A stretch of DNA of 50,814 nucleotides from Bradyrhizobium oropedii (GCF_020889685.1 NZ_JACMYO010000047.1:1-50814), one strand, 5' to 3'. Positions 24,973 to 33,853 are shown, counted from the first letter of the stretch. The notes: generated by a model not told the origin, from the sequence alone. Translations and numbers: made by a program.

Positions 24973-26733
24973 TCAGCGCCAGCCCTCGCCGGCCTTCAGC
25001 GCCGCCGACAGGCTGCGCACCGGACGGGTCACCAGCGGCTCCAGATCGAAGCGCTTCTCGAGCAGCCGGAGGATCGACGTGGTGTCGAAGTCCTCATGCG
25101 CGACACCCGACTTGTTGAAGCGCTTGGCAATCAGCAGCGCCGGAATGCGGGTACCCGGCCCCCACTGATCCGCGGCCTTGGCTTCGGCGCCGCGACGGTT
25201 GTGCGGCGGGGGCGGAACGTGATCCCACTGCCCACCGAACTCGTCATAGGTGATGACGATCAGCGTGTTCTTGCCGTCCGGCCCTTCGACGATCGCCTTG
25301 ACGAGATCGACGAGATGCTGGCTGCCTTCGGATTCGCTGGTGTAGCCGGGATGCTCATTCTCCTCGCCGATCGGCTTGATGAAGCTGACCTGCTTCAGCC
25401 GGCCGTTCTTGGCTGCCTGGATGAACTCTGCCTCATCCTTCAGGTGATCCCTGCGGGCCTGCGTTCCGGGGGCATAGGAGGCGAAGTAATTGAGCGCCTG
25501 ATGGTGGTACTGGAAATCCACGTCCGGGCAATTCGGGAACACCGCCGTGGAGACATGGTTCGGATCGGTGCAGGTCGTGCCGTTGCCGTTGGTCCAGCCG
25601 GAGGCGCCGACGTCGCCATTGGCATTCGACCAGCCGCCCGAATACCAGGCCCAGTCAACATGCTTGGCCGACAGCCGGTCGCCGATATTCGGCGTGTGCA
25701 GCGGCGGCAGGCGCTTGATGTCGGGGGTGCCCGGGGCATAGGGCTGGTAGGTCGGCTGCGTGGTGTTGACCGCATAGTCGCCGCAGGCGAGGCCGGCCGG
25801 CAGCCCGGTCTGGTTGCACTTCGCCGTCAGCTGCGCGTCCTTCACCGTGGAGGTCGGCGTGTAGAGCGGCGTGCTGGTCGGCATGCCGTTCGCATCGACG
25901 ATCGCGTGGAAGTCGTTGGCGCTGCCGTCGTTCAAGGCACCGACGAACTGCGGCGCCGCAGCCGCGACCAGGAACTGGTGATTGAGGAACGAACCACCGA
26001 AGGCGCCCTGGAAGAAGCTGTCGGCGATGACGTAGTTCGGCGCACCGTGGCCGTGGAGATAGGTGTAGATCGGCAGCTTCTTGGTGTCGTAGTAACCCAT
26101 CACCAGACCCGCCGCGTCGCTGCCGGTCATGTAGCGGTTCTGCCGGCCGCCATTGAGCTGGTACTGCTCGCTGTAGAACCGATGCACGATGTCCGCGGTG
26201 CAGCCGCCGGGCGCGCCGGTGCCGTTGAGGAAGCCGTGTGCCGCGAACGAGCCGAGCGGCTTCGGACAGGTGGTCGCCGAGGTCGGAATGAAATCGTTGA
26301 TTTCGAACGGTTTGTTCTTGAAGGCGCTGAGGATCGCGACCGAGCCCGTATTGTCGGTGCAGCTCGTCGGCTGCGGCGACGGAGAGGTCAGGTTGACGTC
26401 GTTCTGCAACAGACAGGCATAGACGGTCTGATTGTCCTGCCGGACCTGCAAGGTATGAGCCTGGTCGGCATCGGACGTGCCGTTGATCTGGTCACGGCCG
26501 ACATCGCCCCAGTGACCGTAGAGGTTATCGAAGCTGTGGTTTTCCTGATAGATGACGACGATGTGCTTGTACTGATGCACACCCTCATGGCCACGGTCAC
26601 GTAGCTCGTCACGCACCTCGTGCTTGAACTCATCAACGATCTTTTCGACCAAATTCTCGGCGTTTGCCACCGGCGAGATGGCAACGGCGCCAGCAACAAC
26701 TGCGAGCGCCGGAATGGCTCCCCAAAGCCGCAT
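24973..26733 (-). CDS. secreted PF04185 phosphoesterase 1
   Basis: 586 residues. The Sec signal peptide ends ISPVANA. A PF04185 phosphoesterase domain follows, the family of phospholipase C and acid phosphatases. HIVVIYQENHSFDNLYG (about residues 57-73) carries the ENxSFDN metal/nucleophile-region motif, and ITYDEFGGQWDHVPPPP near residue 500 has the second metal-binding cluster. The protein is expected outside the cytoplasm and could be a T2SS substrate. It is divergent from di-heme cytochrome 1 across a 306-bp gap. It is a distant paralog of phosphoesterase 2. The substrate (phosphomonoester, phospholipid or other) cannot be read from sequence. Confidence 0.87.
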   Translation of the reverse strand: MRLWGAIPALAVVAGAVAISPVANAENLVEKIVDEFKHEVRDELRDRGHEGVHQYKHIVVIYQENHSFDNLYGHWGDVGRDQINGTSDADQAHTLQVRQDNQTVYACLLQNDVNLTSPSPQPTSCTDNTGSVAILSAFKNKPFEINDFIPTSATTCPKPLGSFAAHGFLNGTGAPGGCTADIVHRFYSEQYQLNGGRQNRYMTGSDAAGLVMGYYDTKKLPIYTYLHGHGAPNYVIADSFFQGAFGGSFLNHQFLVAAAAPQFVGALNDGSANDFHAIVDANGMPTSTPLYTPTSTVKDAQLTAKCNQTGLPAGLACGDYAVNTTQPTYQPYAPGTPDIKRLPPLHTPNIGDRLSAKHVDWAWYSGGWSNANGDVGASGWTNGNGTTCTDPNHVSTAVFPNCPDVDFQYHHQALNYFASYAPGTQARRDHLKDEAEFIQAAKNGRLKQVSFIKPIGEENEHPGYTSESEGSQHLVDLVKAIVEGPDGKNTLIVITYDEFGGQWDHVPPPPHNRRGAEAKAADQWGPGTRIPALLIAKRFNKSGVAHEDFDTTSILRLLEKRFDLEPLVTRPVRSLSAALKAGEGWR

Positions 26734-27039
26734 AGTGCTCTCCTGATTTCAGAAAGAAATAGAAATGGAGTTACACGCTATGCAAAACACATTTCGCCGG
26801 GATGACTGTTTTTCGACGCGCGCACAAACCCGTGAAAAGATCGCTCGTGCACCGACGAATTTTCGCCCTGTCGGACACAGATCGGTTGCGGTTCGTTGAT
26901 CGAACGTCATCAAACCGCAATCAACAGTCGTCTATCCAAACAGATGGTCATTGATCCTGCCGACAGGAAACTGTCACCTCCGTGACATCTTCCGACGCAC
27001 GGCAGCGCATATGCTTTGTGACAGGGGCGTTTTCTCGCA
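26734..27039. promoter_or_regulatory. divergent regulatory region of phosphoesterase 1 / cytochrome 1
   Basis: 306 bp with no gene that I can support. It contains the inverted repeat TTGCGGTT...AACCGCAA (26886-26893 / 26913-26920), the palindrome TGTCAC-CTCC-GTGACA (26972-26987) and a lone TGTGACA about 20 bp before the cytochrome start. Confidence 0.55.
26972..26987. promoter_or_regulatory. TGTCAC-N4-GTGACA palindrome
   Basis: Perfect 6-bp inverted repeat with a CTCC spacer, 53 bp upstream of the cytochrome 1 start codon. Related TGTGACA/TGTCRCA half-sites occur upstream of phosphoesterase 2, the imelysin/prepilin peptidase pair and gspD/gspE. The cognate regulator is unknown. Confidence 0.45.
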
Positions 27040-28470
27040 ATGGCTTGGGATATTCTGGCGTCACACTCCGGGAAAAGTCGTTCAACATCCACCGAACGTG
27101 ACAGGAGGCCGGCGCGGGTCGCGCTGCTGGCGCTCGTCGTGGCCCTTGTCCCGTTGCGCGCGATGGCGTTCCCGCTGGGCGGCGACCAGACCGTGCTGCC
27201 GGCCGGAACTGAATTTTCAGAGGAGGCGCTGGCGCGGCCGCGCGAAATCTTTCATTCCGAAGCGATGGGCGGGCGAAAGTCCTATCTGGTCAATCTCGGC
27301 GATCTCGCCTTCAATTCGCCCTCTATCCTCGGCGGCAAGGCGCGCCAGGCCGAGATGAGCTGCGGCACCTGCCACGTCAACGGTGCATCGAACCCAAAAC
27401 TGTTCGTTCCGGGCGCGTCCTCCCGCCCCGGCACGTTCGACACCACCAGCCTCGTCTTCAACGCGAAGACTTTCAACAGCATCCTCGATCCGGTCCGGAT
27501 TCCAAGTCTGCGGGGCGCCCGCTACCTCGCCCCCTACGGACATGACGGGCGCGTCACCTCGCTGCGCGACTTCATATACAATGTCATCGTCAACGAGTTT
27601 TCCGGGCCGCGGCCGCGCGACGAGGTTCTCGACGGCCTCGTCGCCTATATCAACGATATCGATTTCCTCCCCAATCCGAAGATTGCGCCTGGCGGCAGGC
27701 TCGCCGCGCAGGCCAGCCTCGCCGAGCGCCGTGGCGAAGCGCTGTTCTTCAAGCCGTTCCCGAAGCAGGCCGAGTTGAGCTGTGCCGGCTGTCATAGTCC
27801 CGCCGGAACCTTCAACGACCAGGTACGCCACGACGTCGGATCCGGCGGACTGGTCAAGACCCCCACGTTGCTGAACGCCAATTTCAATGCGCCGTACTTC
27901 CATGACGGTCGCTACGACACCTACGAACAGGTGGTCGATCATTTCGATCGGGTGTTCGACCTCGAACTGTCGACCCAGGATACGCAGGACCTCGTGGCCT
28001 ATCTGAATGCGGCCGGCGACGGCGAACGCCCCTTCGACAAGGACGGCGTGGTGCTTCGGATGAAGGAGGTGCTTGAGCTCTCGAGCGTCCTCGAGGCCAC
28101 GATCCCGGCCGCCGATACCGCCGTGGTGTCGCTGGCCGTGACCGGCGTCGGCGCCGAACTGCGTGAATTGACCGAGCATATCCCCGACATCAGGAATGTT
28201 TCGATCGGCGGCAAGGACGAGCGGCTGGCGGCGCGCGCGATCCTGAAGGAGCTCGTCCTCACCTTGCGCCGCATCGATCTCGAAGTCGGGGCCGGCCATA
28301 TCGACGAAGCGATGGCGGAATATCGCAAATTTGCCCAGCTGGTGCATTTCGACGTGCCCGTCGCCCTGAAAAAGGCCGAGCCCTGGTCGCTGTTCAACGG
28401 CAACGTGCATCAGTCGCACTACACGGCGCTCGGCCGAATGCTGCCGGTGACAAGCCGGCAATCGCAGTAG
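27040..28470 (+). CDS. di-heme cytochrome c peroxidase-like protein 1
   Basis: 476 residues. A hydrophobic export segment covers about 27-43, with cleavage likely before FPLGGDQTVLP. Two c-type heme sites are CGTCH (108-112) and CAGCH (248-252). GYR-like segments and YFHDGRYDTYEQVVDHFDRV match the MauG/CcpA peroxidase superfamily. It is longer than classical CcpA because of a helical C-terminal extension (about 340-476). It would act in the periplasm or outside the cell as an electron-transfer or peroxidase protein. It shares its arrangement and much of its sequence with cytochrome 2. The ATG at 27040 has only a weak ribosome site, and the N-terminus ahead of residue 25 may be over-extended. 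Confidence 0.87.
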   Translation: MAWDILASHSGKSRSTSTERDRRPARVALLALVVALVPLRAMAFPLGGDQTVLPAGTEFSEEALARPREIFHSEAMGGRKSYLVNLGDLAFNSPSILGGKARQAEMSCGTCHVNGASNPKLFVPGASSRPGTFDTTSLVFNAKTFNSILDPVRIPSLRGARYLAPYGHDGRVTSLRDFIYNVIVNEFSGPRPRDEVLDGLVAYINDIDFLPNPKIAPGGRLAAQASLAERRGEALFFKPFPKQAELSCAGCHSPAGTFNDQVRHDVGSGGLVKTPTLLNANFNAPYFHDGRYDTYEQVVDHFDRVFDLELSTQDTQDLVAYLNAAGDGERPFDKDGVVLRMKEVLELSSVLEATIPAADTAVVSLAVTGVGAELRELTEHIPDIRNVSIGGKDERLAARAILKELVLTLRRIDLEVGAGHIDEAMAEYRKFAQLVHFDVPVALKKAEPWSLFNGNVHQSHYTALGRMLPVTSRQSQ

Positions 28471-28482
28471 CGCACTGCACGA

Positions 28483-29169
28483 TCACTGCGAGGCCGGCTG
28501 CTCGACCCAGACGTCGCTCTGCTGGATCCTGCGGATCAGCACCTGCGGGTCGAATTTGCGCAGACCTGCGGGCATTTCGAAGCTCTGCGCCGGCTGGGGT
28601 TCGTCGCGGATATGATCTGCCGCGATCACCGTCCCGTCAGCGGTTCTAACCTGCACCGGAAACCTGCGCTCGCGGTCGATCCAGCCGACAAAGCCGGAAC
28701 CCGACGGCACCGTGATTCGATAAACGTCAGTGTCGCGGCCCGCTAACGCCTCCGCCCCGTCGCGTTGGCAATGCCAGGTCGCGAGATCGACCGGCGCGGA
28801 TAGCTGGGCGATTGCCTGCCATTGCCGGCAGGGATCGCTCGGATCGACCGGCACGAACATCCGGGTCAGCGGGCTGGACTGCCTCGCATCCATGAACACG
28901 CGTGCGGCGGGACGGACGAAATACGCCGTGGGCTTGGCCGTGTCGATCAGGAAGAAACCATCCGGCAACGCCCTCGCCTCGATTCGCGCCTTCTGTTGCG
29001 AGACCCGCAGCGTTCCCAGACTGGTCGTCGTTTCGTCCTTCCGCGCAACCAGCTCGGCGGAAAACTGCTGCGCCATGGCCGCTGTCGGAGCATCGGCCAG
29101 GATGACGACGGCAAGCAGGCAGCCTGCGGCCCTCCGGTCTCTCGAGCAAGTCTTCGCGTTGCGCTTCAT
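28483..29169 (-). CDS. small exported protein of unknown function
   Basis: 228 residues from ATG 29169; an upstream in-frame start at 29205 adds 12 unlikely residues. The signal peptide ends TAAMAQQ. The rest is a beta-rich soluble domain (ELVARKDETTTSLGTLRVSQ, FVRPAARVFMDARQ, GFVGWIDRERRFPVQVRTAD), reminiscent of LolA/DUF4412-type periplasmic proteins but without a firm match. Two Cys residues (CRQW, WHCQ) may form a disulfide. It lies downstream of phosphoesterase 2 on the same strand, separated by a terminator-like hairpin, and converges with cytochrome 1 (12-bp gap). Confidence 0.7.
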   Translation of the reverse strand: MKRNAKTCSRDRRAAGCLLAVVILADAPTAAMAQQFSAELVARKDETTTSLGTLRVSQQKARIEARALPDGFFLIDTAKPTAYFVRPAARVFMDARQSSPLTRMFVPVDPSDPCRQWQAIAQLSAPVDLATWHCQRDGAEALAGRDTDVYRITVPSGSGFVGWIDRERRFPVQVRTADGTVIAADHIRDEPQPAQSFEMPAGLRKFDPQVLIRRIQQSDVWVEQPASQ

Positions 29170-29213
29170 CGCATGGTCCCGGTCGATCAGGTGGTCGGCA
29201 GGCAAAACATGAC

Positions 29214-29246
29214 GGCGCCGACCGAACCATCGGTTCGATCGGCGCC
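29214..29246 (-). terminator. hairpin downstream of phosphoesterase 2
   Basis: A 15-bp stem (29214-29228 with 29232-29246) with a 3-base loop. The single mismatch on the plus strand becomes a G-U pair in minus-strand RNA, and a TTTT tract follows six bases after the stem in that direction. This fits an intrinsic terminator or attenuator for phosphoesterase 2 ahead of the small exported protein gene. Confidence 0.65.
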
Positions 29247-29289
29247 GGCCGTGGATGAAATCAAGACCTCGTGCTGGACGAGAGCTCGA

Positions 29290-31353
29290 TCACTCGGTGT
29301 AGGACAGCGTGACGGGCTTGCTGAAGTCGAACGCGTCGAACAGGTCGGAAAGCGCCGGGCTGTTGGTCGGGACGTACTCGTTGTTCTTCGCGTAGGACGG
29401 GTTCGGCAGGTTGTCGCGGCTGCGGTTCGTGAGCGGCTGGAGTGCCCAGTTGCGCTCGATGAACTTCAGCAGCGAAACGTGGTCGGCGTAGTTGTGGTTG
29501 ACCTTGCCGCCCGTCGAATAGGGCGAGAGGATCAGGGTCGGAATTCGCGGTCCGTCGCCGAAGAAGTCGATCGACTGCGTGTAACCGGAGTCCCAATAGC
29601 CGCCGGCTTCGTCCCAGGTGATGAAGACGGCGGTGTCCGCCTTCAGCTCCGGATTGTTCTCCAGCGCGCTGAGCACGTTGAGGACATAGGCCTCGAACAG
29701 ATCAACCTTCGAGCTCTGCGGATGACCGTCGAGCAGGCCGTCCGGCTTGCCGAACGACACCGCAGGCAGCTTGTTGTTCTGGATCGCCGTGATCAGATCG
29801 GCAGTGTCCTTGATGTGAGCCTGACGCACGGCCGGGTTGGCCATGATCGAGGTCGCATACTGGAACGGATTGCAGATCTGGCAGTAGGCAACACCGAGCG
29901 CGTGCGCCGGATCGGCGACCGCAGCGGCGCCGAGGTTGGGGTTCGACGGATTGGCGGCAACCGCAGCGTTGGAGAGCGCCACGGCGTCGTTATACGCGCC
30001 ACCATAGAACGCCCAGGAGATGTTCTTCTCCATCAGCGCATCGCCGATCGTGCGAACCGACGACGGCGGCACGTTGTTGCCACCCGAGAGCGCGCCGTTC
30101 GGCAGATAGCCCGGATTGACGTTGTTGAGCATGTAGTAGTGGTTGGGCTTGCAGTTCGGCTCCGCCGCGTACGGCAGGTTGTTGAGGTAGGTGACGATCG
30201 GCTTCACGCCGGGTTGGAAGACATCAGAGCAATTGCTCCAATTGCCATCGACGGTGTAGCGGTTGACCGAACCGGCGACCGGGTTCGGGTTGGCGATCAG
30301 GTTGGCCGGCGGCGTCACCGGATTGCCCTTGCCGTCGCTCCAGAACTCCGCGTCGCCGGTGCCGAGCATGAAGTGGTTCGCGCCGGTGCCACCGTGGAAC
30401 GACTGGTGGAAGTTGTCGCTCAGGGTGAAGCGGTCGGCGAGCATCTTCAGAACGGGAGCCTGACCCTGCTGGGCGTTGTAGAAGCCCATCGAGTTGGCCA
30501 TGCTCTTGTTGGACGCCGAATACGTCGCCATCACGAACGGGAACAGGTCGTTGAGGCAGCCCGAATTGTTCTTCCTAGTGGCGCTGGCGGCGCTGCAGTC
30601 TTCCTGCTGCCAGTCCTGATAGAAGCGATGGGTCGAGTCGCCGGTGTAGTCGTCGTCGCTGATCTGCTCGCCCTGCAGCGGGAACGGTCCGTTCAGGCCG
30701 CCGGCGCCGGGAACGCGGGTATCGAGCACACCGGTCGGCAGGCCGCTGAAGCCGGTGGTGAGGATGTCGAGATCAGCCGGATCCATGTCCTTCTCGACGC
30801 TGGCTTCGGTGATCGTCTTGAACGGAGGCGAAGTGTCGTTCTGCGCGGTCGGCGTGCCGTTGGTGTTCGGCTGCGGCATCACATTGGTCGCGTTGTAGGG
30901 CGACTTCGAGATGGTCGGCGCACCGATATAGTAGGCCGTCTGGCCCGCGACCGAATACTGCTGCGCCTGCGCAAAGTTCGGTCCCGGCGTTCCGTCCTCG
31001 TTGACAATGCCCTTCGACAACAGGTTGGAGATCGTCTGGCCCTTGCCCTTCGGCTTGTACACACCGAAGGTGTGATCCAGGCCGCGGTTCTCACCGATCA
31101 GAATGATGACGTGCTTGATCGGCGTAGCGGTCTTCACCTTGCCGCCGCGATCCTTGTCACCATGATTTTCATGATCCTCATGGTTCGCACGAATGCCCTC
31201 TTCGTGCGCCTGACGATTGTGATGCGAACGCTTGTCCCAATCACTGCGACCGCCCGGATAGTGCGCGGCATAGGCGGCTGTTGCGACGAGCACCGTTGAC
31301 GCAACGCAGAGCGCCGTGCTGGTTCGCCAGTGCTTTTTGTAATTCAAACCCAT
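29290..31353 (-). CDS. secreted PF04185 phosphoesterase 2 with His-rich N-terminus
   Basis: 687 residues from ATG 31353 (TGAGG just upstream); 66 further in-frame codons upstream look non-coding. The signal peptide ends TAAYAA. A His/Asp/Glu-rich linker at residues 44-67 contains HHNRQAHEEGIRANHEDHEN, a plausible metal-binding stretch. The phosphoesterase motifs are HVIILIGENRGLDHTFG (81-97) and ITWDEAGGYWDSGY near residue 600. It is longer than phosphoesterase 1 through inserted loops. It should be periplasmic or extracellular and is a candidate T2SS substrate. It is on the same strand as cytochrome 2 and the imelysin gene, 239 bp downstream of cytochrome 2. Confidence 0.87.
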   Translation of the reverse strand: MGLNYKKHWRTSTALCVASTVLVATAAYAAHYPGGRSDWDKRSHHNRQAHEEGIRANHEDHENHGDKDRGGKVKTATPIKHVIILIGENRGLDHTFGVYKPKGKGQTISNLLSKGIVNEDGTPGPNFAQAQQYSVAGQTAYYIGAPTISKSPYNATNVMPQPNTNGTPTAQNDTSPPFKTITEASVEKDMDPADLDILTTGFSGLPTGVLDTRVPGAGGLNGPFPLQGEQISDDDYTGDSTHRFYQDWQQEDCSAASATRKNNSGCLNDLFPFVMATYSASNKSMANSMGFYNAQQGQAPVLKMLADRFTLSDNFHQSFHGGTGANHFMLGTGDAEFWSDGKGNPVTPPANLIANPNPVAGSVNRYTVDGNWSNCSDVFQPGVKPIVTYLNNLPYAAEPNCKPNHYYMLNNVNPGYLPNGALSGGNNVPPSSVRTIGDALMEKNISWAFYGGAYNDAVALSNAAVAANPSNPNLGAAAVADPAHALGVAYCQICNPFQYATSIMANPAVRQAHIKDTADLITAIQNNKLPAVSFGKPDGLLDGHPQSSKVDLFEAYVLNVLSALENNPELKADTAVFITWDEAGGYWDSGYTQSIDFFGDGPRIPTLILSPYSTGGKVNHNYADHVSLLKFIERNWALQPLTNRSRDNLPNPSYAKNNEYVPTNSPALSDLFDAFDFSKPVTLSYTE

Positions 31354-31397
31354 TGTCGACCTCAGGTGTTTTGCGGTTAGCAACACACACTGCTTAG

Positions 31398-31414
31398 TGC
31401 GACAGTATGACGCA
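31398..31414. promoter_or_regulatory. TGCGACA-N3-TGACGCA dyad upstream of phosphoesterase 2
   Basis: TGCGACAGTATGACGCA is an imperfect palindrome, 45 bp upstream of the phosphoesterase 2 ATG. Its minus-strand reading includes TGTCGCA, the same heptamer seen at 33847-33853. The gap 31354-31592 holds no gene that I can support. Confidence 0.4.
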
Positions 31415-31592
31415 TGGTTTTCGCTTACGTGAAAGCGCGCGAGAAATTTCGAAACGTTCAAAGATTTTCCGTGGAGACATCTGCTGCTGCACGCAGCATC
31501 ACCACGATTCGACTCTTCAACTGAAGATCGACAATTGATTGAGCAATCCACGCAACGATGCGGATCGCAAAATGCACTACAATAGAGCTCAA

Positions 31593-32969
31593 TCAGCGCG
31601 AGATGTGCCTGGAGCGCATCACCTGACGAAGCGCAGCATAATGCTGGTCATGCACGTCTTGATTGAACAACGACCACGGCTCGGCGCTGGCCAATAGCGC
31701 AGGCACTGCAGCAGCCATCAGATTGCGATAATTCCTCAACTCGGTTGCAGCATCCGCGTTGCGACCCGCAGCAACTGCCATCTCGATTCGCCGCAGCGTG
31801 AGCACCAGCTCTTTGAGGCCGTTGCGCGCAAGCACACGCTGCTGCTCGCCGCCCGACACGCTCGTGTTCTTGCGATCGGGATATTGCTCGGTCAACTCGC
31901 GCAGCTCGCGGCCGATCGTATCGACCGCCAGCGCAACGATGTCCTTGTCGCCGGCAGGGATCGCAGTCGCAAGCACCGTCGAGAAATCGTTGATCTCCTT
32001 CAGCGTCGCACCGGCACCGTCGCGCTCATAGGGCTGCACGCCATCGCCGACGGCCGTGAGATAAGCGACGAGGTCGCCTTTGTCCTGCACCGAGAGGTCG
32101 AGCTGAAAGGTCCGGTCGAAATAATCGACGACCTGGTTGTAATTGTCGAAGCGGCCGTCGTGAAAGTACGGCGCGTTGAAGTCGGCGTTGCGCAGCGTCG
32201 GCGTCTTGAACAGGCCGCCCGAACCGACGTCATGCTGCTCGTGATCGACAAAGCCGGACGATGGAGCGTGGCAGCCCGCACAGCTCAGCGCCGGATCGTG
32301 CGGGAACGGCTTCGCGAACAACGCTTCGCCGCGACGCTCCGCCTCGGTGATCTTGCCGGCCAGCCGTCCGGCGGGACCAAGGCTCGGATTGGGCAGAAAG
32401 TCGATGTCGTGAATATAGGCCACGATCGCATCGAGCGTCGCGGGCGACGGCTCGGGTCCTGCGAACTCGTTGGTGATGACGTTGTGAACGAAGTCGCGCA
32501 GCGAAGCGAACCGGCCGTCGGCGCCATAAGGCGCAAGATAGCGGGCGCCGCGCAGGCTCGGGATCCGCACCGGATCGAACGCCAGATTGTTGGCCTTCGG
32601 ATTGAACAAGGGACCTGTGGTGTCGAACGTGCCGGGCCGGCTCGACATCTTCGGCATGAAGAATTTGGCGTTGTTCGCGCCGTTGACATGGCAGGTGCCG
32701 CAGCTCACGCCGGCCTGCCGCGCCACCTCGCCGAGCAGCCCCGGCGAATTGAAGGCGAGATCACCGAGATTGACCAGATATGACTTGGCTCCGGTCCGCT
32801 CGGACTGAAACACCTCGCGCGGCTTGTCGAGCGCATCCTCGTTCAGCTCGGTCGCGACCGGCAACACGGTCTTGTCGCCATCGACCGGAAACGCCGCCGC
32901 GCGCCCGAGCAGTGCCAGAACGATGACACCGGAGAGCAGCGCAGCCAGACGCCGGTGAAGCGAGGTCAT
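31593..32969 (-). CDS. di-heme cytochrome c peroxidase-like protein 2
   Basis: 458 residues. The signal peptide ends GRAAA before FPVDGDKTVLP. Heme sites are CGTCH (90-94) and CAGCH (231-235), with YFHDGRFDNYNQVVDYFDRT downstream. It is colinear with cytochrome 1 along its whole length, including the C-terminal helical extension ending AEPWSLFNQDVHDQHY. The ATG overlaps the imelysin TGA (ATGA), so the pair is translationally coupled. That links a di-heme redox protein to a metal-binding imelysin, an association known from iron-regulated imelysin loci. It acts in the periplasm or outside the cell. Confidence 0.9.
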   Translation of the reverse strand: MTSLHRRLAALLSGVIVLALLGRAAAFPVDGDKTVLPVATELNEDALDKPREVFQSERTGAKSYLVNLGDLAFNSPGLLGEVARQAGVSCGTCHVNGANNAKFFMPKMSSRPGTFDTTGPLFNPKANNLAFDPVRIPSLRGARYLAPYGADGRFASLRDFVHNVITNEFAGPEPSPATLDAIVAYIHDIDFLPNPSLGPAGRLAGKITEAERRGEALFAKPFPHDPALSCAGCHAPSSGFVDHEQHDVGSGGLFKTPTLRNADFNAPYFHDGRFDNYNQVVDYFDRTFQLDLSVQDKGDLVAYLTAVGDGVQPYERDGAGATLKEINDFSTVLATAIPAGDKDIVALAVDTIGRELRELTEQYPDRKNTSVSGGEQQRVLARNGLKELVLTLRRIEMAVAAGRNADAATELRNYRNLMAAAVPALLASAEPWSLFNQDVHDQHYAALRQVMRSRHISR

Positions 32970-33751
32970 CGCGCCTGCGCCTCCAGGGTCGGGCGCTGCA
33001 ACCCGAGCTTCGCCGAGGCGCTCTGCAACGCAATGACCAGTTCCTCACTGGTCTGGCGCAGATCGGCAATGTTGACATGCGGCAGGTCGGGCGTGGCGAC
33101 GATCGCTTCGAGCTGTTCGATCCGGTTCGTCACCATCTCGTCGAGCTTGCCGTCGACCGTATTGAGGGCGGTCGAGAAGATCGTGTGGTAGGCGAAATCG
33201 ATGCCTGCGATGTTGTTGCGCATATCATCCAGCGAAGTGCCGCTGATGCGCGACTCGCCGCCATCCGCCTTGCTCTCGCCGACTTCGTAGGCGAGCCGCA
33301 CCGTGCCATCCAGCAGGCCCTGCGTCGTCAGCTTGATGTCCTTGAGCTTGCGGTGAAGATCATTCAAGTGCTCGACAAGCCCCGTCGCATCGGCGGCAAC
33401 GTCGGTATTGCCGGCTCCGAACAGTTTCGCCTCGATGGCATGAAACCCGCTGTCCGCGTTCGGCCAGGCATCGATCTGCGCGTCGAGCTCCGGCACGAAG
33501 CCCGCGGTGAAGACCTCCGAACGCTCCCAGCCTGCGCGCGCCGACAGCCAGGCCTTCTTTGCACCGGGCAAGTCCGCAGCAGCGGCGCGCTCGCGCAAGG
33601 CGCGCGCGCCTTCCAGCGCGCTGGCAACGCCCTCGATCAGATACGGCCGATAGCGCTCGGCGCCGTCCTCGAGGGCGCCCGCATTCGCGGCGCGCACGCC
33701 TGCCGACGCCGCCAGCAAAGCCAGGCACGCCGCCACTCGCATCTTGTGCAT
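32966..33751 (-). CDS. imelysin/EfeO-M75 family protein
   Basis: 261 residues. The signal peptide ends ANA or similar near residue 24. The imelysin helical bundle carries WERSE (75-79) and GFHAIEAKLFG, whose HAIE (104-107) is the HxxE metal-ligand motif of EfeO/EfeM and imelysin proteins. The family binds or helps acquire iron or another metal in the periplasm. No EfeU permease or EfeB peroxidase is adjacent; the coupled di-heme cytochrome takes the latter position. An alternative start is Met4. It is divergent from the prepilin peptidase gene with a 244-bp shared upstream region. Confidence 0.88.
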   Translation of the reverse strand: MHKMRVAACLALLAASAGVRAANAGALEDGAERYRPYLIEGVASALEGARALRERAAAADLPGAKKAWLSARAGWERSEVFTAGFVPELDAQIDAWPNADSGFHAIEAKLFGAGNTDVAADATGLVEHLNDLHRKLKDIKLTTQGLLDGTVRLAYEVGESKADGGESRISGTSLDDMRNNIAGIDFAYHTIFSTALNTVDGKLDEMVTNRIEQLEAIVATPDLPHVNIADLRQTSEELVIALQSASAKLGLQRPTLEAQAR

Positions 33752-33767
33752 AGTCTACCCACTGATC

Positions 33768-33853
33768 TGTCACGAAGGGCTCGTGGCACGTAGCGGGGCG
33801 AACTATTGTCGGCATCCTATGCGGATTTGTGACAGCGCAGACTTTTTGTCGCA
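33768..33853. promoter_or_regulatory. paired TGTCAC/TGTGACA dyads between imelysin and prepilin peptidase genes
   Basis: TGTCACGA-N5-TCGTGGCA (33768-33788, one mismatch) lies 17 bp before the imelysin start codon. TGTGACA-N12-TGTCGCA (33828-33853) lies further in. Both are dyads built from the same half-site family found at 26972, 31398 and 42818. Confidence 0.4.

Noticed and set aside
26972..26987. TGTCAC-CTCC-GTGACA as a Pho box
   Set aside because: A PhoB site is a direct repeat of CTGTCAT-like units spaced by four bases. This is an inverted repeat, so PhoB control is not supported even though phosphoesterases are near.
28822..31299. An 825-codon plus-strand open frame opposite phosphoesterase 2
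   Set aside because: Arg/Val-rich shadow with no recognisable domain or ribosome site; the minus strand encodes the phosphoesterase with signal peptide and motifs.
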